Below, piece after piece: positions 57,232 through 64,000 of a stretch of DNA of 64,000 bases. Below the pieces are notes generated by a model. It was not told the origin of the DNA. It did no database searches and saw only the letters and a program-made list of their open reading frames with translations. The position numbers and the translations under genes are program-made. Positions within the stretch are counted from its first letter, which is position 1; each line of letters opens with the position of its first letter. The DNA comes from Carpediemonas membranifera (lineage: Eukaryota > Fornicata). The stretch covers positions 868,001 through 932,000 of the forward strand of contig JAHDYR010000007.1 of assembly GCA_019828565.1 (NCBI GenBank). The letters are read 5' to 3'.

Positions 57232-57249
57232 CATGCATACAGAGCTTAA

Positions 57250-59406
57250 ATGGCCGATATCGACGCCCGCGTGGAGGAATTGCTCGCAAAGGAGTCATTT
57301 GAAGATCAAGTTGTGATTGACGAAGAAAAGCTGCTCGGTGAGCCCCTCGCCGTCCTCGATGAGTCATTTGCTTCCATCGTGTACGTTACCGGCCTCCCCG
57401 TGACTGCTCAGGCCAAGTGCGATAAGCTTTGCGTTGTTGCTCTTAAGCGTATAGCTGCTCTCATGCGCAAGCCCTTCAAGCCCGTCTTTTACGACATGCC
57501 CATCAACCCAGAGTCTGGCTCCTCGTTTGGCTATCTCTTCATCGAGTGTGCTGACAAGGAGGAGGCTGAGGAGCTCATCGAGGCCGTAGACGGCCAGTTC
57601 ATGATGAAGGACAAGTATCCACTCACCGCCTCCGCGTATTCCTCTCTCGAAGCCCTCCGCAACATTCCCGACGAATTCGACGCTCAGGCCGTCCGTGACG
57701 CCCAGGAGAAGTACCACGAGCCCATTATCGTCGACGACTGGCTCATGGACGACCGTGCCCGCTCCCAGGCCGCCCTCGTTGTCGGCGACCACCTTGACCT
57801 TCAGTGGCACGACACCATCACCGGCTTCGACACTGCTACCGACATGCCATTCAACCCGAGCACCCACAAGCTCCACTGGACGAAGAACGGCAGCTTCCTC
57901 CTTGCACGGACGGCCGATGCGAAGGTCGCCGAGCTCCTCGGTGGTGATAACAACGGCGACCTGACGACGCTCATCTCCCACCCCAACATGGCCGGCATGA
58001 TGACATCCAACACCGAGCGGTACATCGTCACCGTCTCCACGGGCATGCCAGGCGCCGAGGGCCCCCTCCGCGGCCCCCACATGGCGATATGGGACAAGCT
58101 CAACGGCAACAAGCGCATCAAGGTCCTGCCGATGTTCGACCTCGACACCAAGGGCAAGTACCCCAGCAACTGCCCCACGCCGCTCCAGTTCTCCCCCTCG
58201 GACAAGTTTATCGCCTACGGATACGAGCAGCGCATCCAGATCTACTCGACCAAGGACCTCCGCAAGCCCGTCCGCGTGCTCCAGCTGCCCGGCCTCGTCG
58301 ACTTTTCCTGGTCGCCCGCTGACGACTTCCTCGCAATCTTCCAGGTCGAGGACAACAACCGCCCCGCGAAGGCAAGCATCATCAACGTACCCAAGCTCTG
58401 CCGCCAGCTTGTCTCCCGTAATCTGTACGGCGTCAAGTCGTGCGCCATCACATGGCACCCCCACGGGTACTACTTCGCCACGACGACGGAGCGCGCAGTG
58501 CGGAACGGGTCGACGACAAACATTGACATCTTCAGGGTCAAGAACCCCGCCGTGCCAATCGAGACCCTTGAGTACCGCGAGAAGAAGGTCACAGGCATCG
58601 CCTTTGAGCCCCGTGGATTCCGTCTCGCCATTTCTCTCGGCGAAGAAGTCGAGGCCCGCGCCGCCGCCCTTTCTGGCGAGGACAACGTCGAGCAGCTCAT
58701 CCAGCCCAAGGCCGTCGACATCTACACCCTGACCGACATCAAACAGGGCGCCCTCCGTCGCGAGGTCGAGCTCGCACACCCTGCCCACACCCTTTCCTGG
58801 TCCCCCGCCGGCCGCATGCTCGTGCTCCAGTCCGGCCCCGCCCAGGAATCTGGGGTCAACCGCTGGGTCGACGCCAACAACGGCGAGGTTGTGGCGACCC
58901 GCGAGTTCCCTTACATGGACGCCGCCGCCTGGGACCCCACCGGCCGCACTTACGCCGTCTACACCTCCTACGACCGCATGCCTGACTACGCTGGCGTCGA
59001 GATGTTCTCCCACCGTGGCCAGGCCCTCGCTGCGGACAAGATCAAGAACCTGGTCTCCTTCATGTGGCGGCCCATGCCCGAGTCCGTGCTCACTGAGGAG
59101 GATAAGCGCGAGATCAACTACAAGGAGGACGCCAAGGCGTTCGAGCGGGTTGACACGGCCCTGCGTCTCTCCATGGACGAAGATGAGGCCGCCAAGCGCC
59201 GTCTCATCCGTCTCAAGTGGACTGACTGGCAGAAGGAGTGCCACCAGGCTGTGGCTGACCTCGCTGAGGCGTGGAAGGCAGCAGCCCCCGTCCAGTACGC
59301 CCGGATGGTGCACGAGGATGACTTTGTCGAGGTCGAGATGGAGTTCGCCCGGCAGCGTAGCGAGCTCGAGGATCTCGACAAGGAGGCAGAGGAGAAGGAC
59401 GAGTAA
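57250..59406 (+). CDS. EIF3B: Translation initiation factor eIF3 subunit b
   Basis: 718 residues. N-terminal RRM (about 40-125: ASIVYVTGLPVTAQAKCDKL, SFGYLFIECADKEEAEELIEAV) followed by a beta-propeller: LHWTKNGSFLLAR, LDLQWHDTITGFD, FSPSDKFIAYGYEQRIQIYSTK and SWSPADDFLAIFQVE occur in the usual eIF3b order, ending with LRLSMDEDEAAKRRLIRLKW and acidic helix. eIF3b is the scaffold of the eIF3 core on the 40S subunit. Length similar to yeast Prt1 (763). The stop TAA lies in AGTAAAC, and the kinesin ATG is 80 bp downstream. Confidence 0.93.
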   Translation: MADIDARVEELLAKESFEDQVVIDEEKLLGEPLAVLDESFASIVYVTGLPVTAQAKCDKLCVVALKRIAALMRKPFKPVFYDMPINPESGSSFGYLFIECADKEEAEELIEAVDGQFMMKDKYPLTASAYSSLEALRNIPDEFDAQAVRDAQEKYHEPIIVDDWLMDDRARSQAALVVGDHLDLQWHDTITGFDTATDMPFNPSTHKLHWTKNGSFLLARTADAKVAELLGGDNNGDLTTLISHPNMAGMMTSNTERYIVTVSTGMPGAEGPLRGPHMAIWDKLNGNKRIKVLPMFDLDTKGKYPSNCPTPLQFSPSDKFIAYGYEQRIQIYSTKDLRKPVRVLQLPGLVDFSWSPADDFLAIFQVEDNNRPAKASIINVPKLCRQLVSRNLYGVKSCAITWHPHGYYFATTTERAVRNGSTTNIDIFRVKNPAVPIETLEYREKKVTGIAFEPRGFRLAISLGEEVEARAAALSGEDNVEQLIQPKAVDIYTLTDIKQGALRREVELAHPAHTLSWSPAGRMLVLQSGPAQESGVNRWVDANNGEVVATREFPYMDAAAWDPTGRTYAVYTSYDRMPDYAGVEMFSHRGQALAADKIKNLVSFMWRPMPESVLTEEDKREINYKEDAKAFERVDTALRLSMDEDEAAKRRLIRLKWTDWQKECHQAVADLAEAWKAAAPVQYARMVHEDDFVEVEMEFARQRSELEDLDKEAEEKDE

Positions 59407-59408
59407 AC
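59402..59408 (+). terminator. Candidate poly(A) signal overlapping the stop codon
   Basis: AGTAAAC containing the TAA stop of eIF3b. Confidence 0.45.
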
Positions 59409-59486
59409 GTTCCGGATTGATTATGGCATGACTATTGCCGGTGAGGGCGACCGTTGCCTTATCCTGCGAATTTCTGGAATTCAGAG

Positions 59487-62012
59487 ATGTACAGCACAAC
59501 CGGGACAATGCCGCGTACTCCGCGGCTCAAAACGCCCCGATTCAAAAGTGTTGATGTTTTACCTACTCCTGCTGGGAAGACGGTGAACTTTGCGGCTCTC
59601 ACCACCTCTACCAAGCAATCTGTACATACTTTCATGCGCATCCGCCGCTATTTGCCCCATATCGATGCCACTTCGGAGTCTTGCATCGAAAAGCGCGACA
59701 ATAGGCTATACATTGGTCTGGAAGGGGATGGCGATAGCCGTACAGCTGTGAAGCCCCAGGCCGTCCTCGCCGACACGTGCACACAGGCCGATGTGTTTGA
59801 CGAAGTGATGGGCGGTCAGTTCGGCCAGAGCGGCATCTATCTCTGCTACGGCCTCACCGGCTCGGGAAAGACGCACACGATCTTTGGTGACGAAAATGAT
59901 GAGGGCCTTCTCTTCCGCGCGATCTCCCGCCTATTCGCCAACAGCAACAATCAAATGGGCGACGAGAACTGCCTCCCCGCCATTGAGGTTGAGATTCTTG
60001 AGATTTACTGCGAGCACCTCCATGATCTCGTGGCCAAGGCCCACGCCACCACCAAGGAAGAGCGCGACGCAGCCTCTAGCCTGAAGCTCATGGACAACGG
60101 CAAGGGCGGTATCAGTCTGCAGTCAATGTCAATCAACGACTGCTATACGGAGACTGACCTCAAGGCCCGCATCAAGCAAGTCATCGGAAAATACCGCGTC
60201 GTCGGCTCCAACGGCACCCACGACGGATCCAGCCGGGGCCATGTAGCTGTCCGCATCAAGGCCACGCAGTCGGGGTCGACCCACAGCCTGACGTTCATGG
60301 ACCTGGCAGGCTCGGAGGCCATGGACGAGGATAGCAAGGCTTCGGACCAGCGTACGAAGGAGGGGAACGCCATTCGCACGTCTCTCACAGCCTTGGGCAA
60401 GTTCATGAGGGATATGACTGAGGACACGTCTGTGGAGACGCTCACTAAGATCCGAAGCGCCAGCAGGGCAAGCCAGCTCACCCGTTTGCTCTATAGATAC
60501 GTACTCGACGGCGGTGACCTCAATATCATCGGATGTATCGCGTTCAGTGCGGCAGACTACCACCGGACGAAGCGCGTCTTCGATTTTATGAAGAACGTCA
60601 AGCACGCCAACATCGAGAACATCACGGCCTCCAAATGCATGACGGCGCGTGCCATGAAGTCCGCCCGCCGCAACACCATCGCCACGACCCCCACTAGGCG
60701 AGAAATGCCCACACCCGGACAGACCAAGCGCTCCAACCTCGAGTTCCAGACGCTCAAAGACCAGTTGGTGCAGGCTAAGAACGAGAAGGCGGCCCTGGAA
60801 GCCCAGCTCACTGACGCTACAGCCAAGAAGGAGGTCCTGTCAAGCGCGTACAGGGAGGTGGCGACAAAGCTGCTCGCTGAAAGACACCAGCACCAGGATA
60901 GTTGGTTGCAGTTTAAGGAAGCCACAGCCGAGGCCGAGGAGACTGTCCGTCACAACTCCCAGATCCACAGCGAACTGACGCACGCCAGAGAGAGGGAAGC
61001 GACACTCGCTCGCTCCTTGGAGGCGGAGAGGGAGCAGATTTCCTTGCTGACGAACCAACTAGCCGCTCTTGAGGAGAACAAGGACACGCTCCTCCAATGG
61101 GGCCGGTCGATGCGGTCCACGATCAAGGGCCAGCGCATGGAGCTCAAGACCCTGGTTACGTCGACCACAGAGGCCCAGGAGCAGGCCCGCCTGGCCGCTG
61201 AGCAGGTGGCCGCCATGGAGCGGGAGATGAGGGAGATGAGGGCGGCCAACGCGTCGCTGCAGAAGCGGCTGACTCGAGCAATGACTGATGTCCCGCCAGC
61301 CCCGGACGCCATGGAGATGGAGATCCTCAGGGCACGCGTTGCAGAGCTCGAAGACGAGCGGAAGGCGATGAAGGAGCGCAACAAGGAGGCCACACCCCAG
61401 TCGGCGATGCTGCGGCACTTTAGGCGGGCTGTTGGCTCGCCGACACCACCTGGGGTCCATGAAAGCAAGGGCGCGTTGCCCCGCAAGGCAGACGCACCCT
61501 CTGCTGCGAACACGCCCGTCGCTGTGATGAGGAAGGAGATTGGTGTCAACAAGGCCGACTCGCCGCCCGCCAAGCCCGTTCCAAAGGCCGCTCGCCGGGC
61601 GAAGAGCGAGGTTGTGGAGGCGGCGAACGAGATCATGAACGATCTTATGCCGACATCTCCGTTCTCGACCAAGCCGATGAACGTCAAGCGCGGCACGTTG
61701 AGCAAGGAGCGCAGGCCGAAGCGGAAGTCCGCGCGTCTGGCCAACAAGGGCCTTGCTGCGGTGCTCGCAGACTCTGAATCTGAGGCCAGTTCCGACTGGG
61801 GAGAGGTTACACCGATGCCTGTCGGCCGGCGTCCAGCACCCAAGCTCCACAGCACGACGGAGGAAGTCATGGCAATGCAGGCCCATGGGATGCAGAGTCT
61901 AGCGAAGCCCGGGGCCTCCGGCATGTCTGAGGCTGCGAACCAGCTGCTGGAGAGCGAGGGGCCGAAGGGGAGGGCGCGGAGAAAGCCCCGTAACATAGGG
62001 CGGCGTTTGTAG
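59487..62012 (+). CDS. Kinesin-family motor protein
   Basis: 841 residues from MYSTTGTMPRTPRLKTPRF. N-terminal motor about 40-385: P-loop YGLTGSGKTHTIFG, switch I GTHDGSSRGHVAVRI (usual SSRSH, Ser to Gly), switch II FMDLAGSEAM, and ALGKFMRDM in place of the usual L-x-ALG-x-VI. The stalk has a coiled coil (about 420-630, e.g. LEAQLTDATAKKEVLSSAYREV), and the tail is Pro/Ser/Lys-rich, ending GRARRKPRNIGRRL. N-terminal motor implies plus-end-directed motion along microtubules, for instance in spindle or flagellum; subfamily not assigned. The last 580 bp before position 61921 are repeated exactly at 63421 onward. Confidence 0.88.
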   Translation: MYSTTGTMPRTPRLKTPRFKSVDVLPTPAGKTVNFAALTTSTKQSVHTFMRIRRYLPHIDATSESCIEKRDNRLYIGLEGDGDSRTAVKPQAVLADTCTQADVFDEVMGGQFGQSGIYLCYGLTGSGKTHTIFGDENDEGLLFRAISRLFANSNNQMGDENCLPAIEVEILEIYCEHLHDLVAKAHATTKEERDAASSLKLMDNGKGGISLQSMSINDCYTETDLKARIKQVIGKYRVVGSNGTHDGSSRGHVAVRIKATQSGSTHSLTFMDLAGSEAMDEDSKASDQRTKEGNAIRTSLTALGKFMRDMTEDTSVETLTKIRSASRASQLTRLLYRYVLDGGDLNIIGCIAFSAADYHRTKRVFDFMKNVKHANIENITASKCMTARAMKSARRNTIATTPTRREMPTPGQTKRSNLEFQTLKDQLVQAKNEKAALEAQLTDATAKKEVLSSAYREVATKLLAERHQHQDSWLQFKEATAEAEETVRHNSQIHSELTHAREREATLARSLEAEREQISLLTNQLAALEENKDTLLQWGRSMRSTIKGQRMELKTLVTSTTEAQEQARLAAEQVAAMEREMREMRAANASLQKRLTRAMTDVPPAPDAMEMEILRARVAELEDERKAMKERNKEATPQSAMLRHFRRAVGSPTPPGVHESKGALPRKADAPSAANTPVAVMRKEIGVNKADSPPAKPVPKAARRAKSEVVEAANEIMNDLMPTSPFSTKPMNVKRGTLSKERRPKRKSARLANKGLAAVLADSESEASSDWGEVTPMPVGRRPAPKLHSTTEEVMAMQAHGMQSLAKPGASGMSEAANQLLESEGPKGRARRKPRNIGRRL
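61339..61920 (+). repeat. Duplicated segment, left copy (kinesin 3' coding)
   Basis: Identical to 63419..64000 at every base I compared; the right copy runs to the window edge, so the true extent is unknown. Confidence 0.95.
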
Positions 62013-63004
62013 TGGATACGGACACCCGGTGACTAAATTATTATTACGTCGAGTGTGAGGGTCGGCAAGGAGTCCTTGGACTCGCGCCTTTGTCGTCATG
62101 TATCATAAATATGTATCATGAGTGGGCAGGGTCAATACAGGCTGACCTCAGATTGCCCAACAAGGTGCCGCCGCACATGTTTCAACACAGCTGGCTGCGG
62201 TATTGCACTCATCAATTGCCGACGCGTACTTCATGCTCCCCGTTCAAACAGTTGGTGACATGGTAACGATGGTGAAGGCTGGTCCGTCAGAGCCCATGTC
62301 AACCCGGACTCCATCACTCAATTGGTGCGTGAATACATGCTTTAGAGCCCATTCCGAAGCTATATCGGCCATCAATTTGGTTGGTGACATGTTCACCTGA
62401 CTTTCGAAATCCTCCCGAGACTGCGGGTTCGAAGCTGAGCGATACCGTCACCTCGACAACTACCATCGAATCGCTGTCGCTCTGCCATAAAGCTTGTAGA
62501 GCCCTCTAACATCTGGATCCGGGCCATTACCAGCGGGCGCACACTGGAAGTATGCGTTTGGAGTCGACCCGAACTTCGATTTCGATGGACATCGAACATG
62601 ACGAGTAGAGGTCGGAGATGGCTGATACTCACATTCTTGCATCAAAATAGATGGTCATACGGGATGGCTGACCCATCTTTAATTTTTAAACTCCCAACCT
62701 TAATTTCAGGAGTCGTCGAAAATGACGACTCAGTTTGACGCAATCCACCCACAGCCCGCACCCACTAGTGTAACCTCAGCTACTAGGCCTGGATAGAGTG
62801 CGATTGCCCCACTAACAGCTTTGAACTCAGTGTCAGCCGTGATCGCGGTCACCAACCGAACTGTTCATCGCCAGCCTGTCCCTGCATTTGCGCTGTAGCG
62901 GAGTTGCCTGGAGGTACAGTCAGTGTAGTAGTGACAGTTTATGCTCACATGGCCCAGGGAGCAAGACTGCGAGAGTGTGCACTTTATGTTCTGCCATCTG
63001 TGGT
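62013..63004. other. Gene-poor stretch
   Basis: About 1 kb between the kinesin gene and the retroelement remnant. GTTGGTGACATG occurs twice (about 62250 and 62380). Weak minus-strand frames (62393..62645) have no recognised family. Likely degraded repetitive DNA, but no direct proof. Confidence 0.4.
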
Positions 63005-63060
63005 ATTTAGAGGTTTATGTGGAGGATTCATGTAAAGGTGACTTAAGCTGTCGACCCCCC
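63005..63060 (-). repeat. Dispersed 3'-tail repeat, copy b
   Basis: Plus strand: ATTTAGAGGTTTATGTGGAG, then TTCATGTAAAG and CTTAAGCTGTCGACCCCCC. It contains the stop codon of the retroelement endonuclease frame and so is that element's 3' end. Confidence 0.75.
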
Positions 63061-63420
63061 TGGGATGAACTCCAGAGGACTGAACAGGTTCAGTCTGACG
63101 GCCCACCTGTCGTAGACCAGAAGGGTAGCGGACATGAGGGCGTCGGCCATGGTAAGAGCGACGGTTCTGGGCGGGATCTTGGTTCTCGCTCTAGCAGAAA
63201 CTAGGAATGCGGCAGCTTTGGACGCGCACATTGGGATGTTGGAGCCATCCGGCCGCGGATTGATCACAGTTGGTTTGACGCGGTAGTGCTTGTACTGTTC
63301 CTCCTTGAACTTGACTTCCTTGTCCACCGGCATGGTGTTACCGACCGTGACATCGATCACCAGTGGGTATCCGCCTTTCGGGTCCAGGACGAATAGGTCC
63401 GCTGTTCTCCGGGTGAGCTT
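63043..63420 (-). mobile_element. Non-LTR retroelement remnant: restriction-like endonuclease C-terminus
   Basis: On the minus strand, 126 codons run to a TAA at 63043, carrying LTRRTADLFVLDPKGGYPLVIDVTV, the R-x-AD...G...(I/V)DVTV pattern of the PD-(D/E)xK endonuclease that ends the polyprotein of R2/NeSL/CRE-type retroelements, then FKEEQYKHYRVKPTVIN and the final FSPLEFIPGG. Upstream (toward 64000) the sequence changes abruptly to the kinesin copy, so the element lacks its reverse transcriptase here. The minus-strand frame happens to stay open through the kinesin copy; that part is not retroelement sequence. Confidence 0.6.
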
Positions 63421-64000
63421 GCAGAGCTCGAAGACGAGCGGAAGGCGATGAAGGAGCGCAACAAGGAGGCCACACCCCAGTCGGCGATGCTGCGGCACTT
63501 TAGGCGGGCTGTTGGCTCGCCGACACCACCTGGGGTCCATGAAAGCAAGGGCGCGTTGCCCCGCAAGGCAGACGCACCCTCTGCTGCGAACACGCCCGTC
63601 GCTGTGATGAGGAAGGAGATTGGTGTCAACAAGGCCGACTCGCCGCCCGCCAAGCCCGTTCCAAAGGCCGCTCGCCGGGCGAAGAGCGAGGTTGTGGAGG
63701 CGGCGAACGAGATCATGAACGATCTTATGCCGACATCTCCGTTCTCGACCAAGCCGATGAACGTCAAGCGCGGCACGTTGAGCAAGGAGCGCAGGCCGAA
63801 GCGGAAGTCCGCGCGTCTGGCCAACAAGGGCCTTGCTGCGGTGCTCGCAGACTCTGAATCTGAGGCCAGTTCCGACTGGGGAGAGGTTACACCGATGCCT
63901 GTCGGCCGGCGTCCAGCACCCAAGCTCCACAGCACGACGGAGGAAGTCATGGCAATGCAGGCCCATGGGATGCAGAGTCTAGCGAAGCCCGGGGCCTCCG
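63419..64000 (+). pseudogene. Second copy of kinesin 3' coding region (partial, runs off window)
   Basis: 582 bp identical to 61339..61920, beginning within codons for AELEDERKAMKERN and lacking all motor sequence on this side of the breakpoint. It abuts the retroelement remnant directly. It may be a recent segmental duplication, a gene truncated by recombination, or an assembly artefact. Confidence 0.85.

Noticed and set aside
57364-59508. Long antisense frame (714 codons) opposite eIF3b, and similar ones opposite the flavodiiron, hydrogenase, P0 and kinesin genes
   Set aside because: In GC-rich genes with strong third-position bias the reverse frame often lacks stops. Composition (runs of Gly, Val, Leu, Asp) has no family features, and the plus-strand products are certain.
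63421-63966. Minus-strand frame continuing from the retroelement remnant through the kinesin copy
   Set aside because: The sequence from 63421 is an exact copy of kinesin plus-strand coding; the minus frame is its shadow.
1-64000. CRISPR arrays, rRNA genes, operons with ribosome binding sites
   Set aside because: No spaced repeats, no rRNA core sequences, and gene structure is eukaryotic (introns, single-gene promoters).

Overview
This is a eukaryotic nuclear window, most likely from an anaerobic, flagellated protist of the metamonad/fornicate type (something Carpediemonas-like fits; this is inference, not a database result). The reasons are: a five-part flavodiiron/rubredoxin/NADH-oxidoreductase fusion (24.8-27.5 kb) and an [FeFe]-hydrogenase with a leader-like N-terminus (54.8-56.1 kb); ciliary genes (TMEM231, EFCAB9-like, centrin, a flagellar-type EF-hand coiled-coil protein, kinesin); very short introns (mostly 28-29 nt) whose 3' end is a fused branch-point/acceptor motif CTNACACAG, like the extended intron 3' motifs of Giardia and Trichomonas; and TAAA-type poly(A) signals overlapping stop codons. 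All three standard stop codons are used, genes are GC-rich, and intergenic gaps are usually 100-800 bp.

Layout. 0-1.3 kb: two tandem paralogous Spec3/Stum-like small membrane proteins with different intron content. 1.4-10 kb: a coiled-coil protein, an Air1/ZCCHC7-like zinc-knuckle protein, an EFCAB9-like EF-hand protein, a homeodomain protein, an RCC1-like protein, a GNAT acetyltransferase and a secreted DNase II. 10.1-14.1 kb: a DEVH-box helicase with an N-terminal Schlafen/AlbA_2 domain. 14.7-15.1 kb: a broken reading frame. 15.2-24.1 kb: an unknown 655-aa protein, a TGS1 cap hypermethylase fused to a second methyltransferase, ribosomal P0 and Vps11. 24.8-28.4 kb: the flavodiiron fusion and ribosomal uS5. 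28.5-29.9 kb: a probable mobile-element insertion bounded by 32-bp direct repeats and carrying a retroelement-like 3' tail and a decayed Fanzor/TnpB-like C-terminus. 29.9-62 kb: a long block in which all but one gene are on the plus strand: BRF1, galactokinase, RCC1-like paralogue (frameshifted), TMEM231, DIB1, EF-hand coiled-coil protein, NSA2, a protein kinase, a MATE transporter, DMC1, uL14, centrin, PITP, proteasome alpha-6 (PSMA1), NAT10, hydrogenase, a broken UPF0538 gene, eIF3b and a kinesin. 62-64 kb: a gene-poor stretch, a retroelement endonuclease remnant (minus strand), then an exact second copy of at least 580 bp of the kinesin 3' coding region running off the window.

How the parts relate. 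Much of the content is translation and RNA machinery (P0, uS5, uL14, eIF3b, NSA2, NAT10, BRF1, TGS1, Air-like, DIB1). The translation genes and centrin share A/T homopolymer tracts about 20-50 bp upstream of the ATG, while a different set of genes shares a GTGCAGTTTW element 15-100 bp upstream, suggesting two promoter classes. Oxygen defence (flavodiiron fusion) and hydrogen production ([FeFe]-hydrogenase) fit an anaerobe with a mitochondrion-related organelle. No tRNA, rRNA or CRISPR was found.
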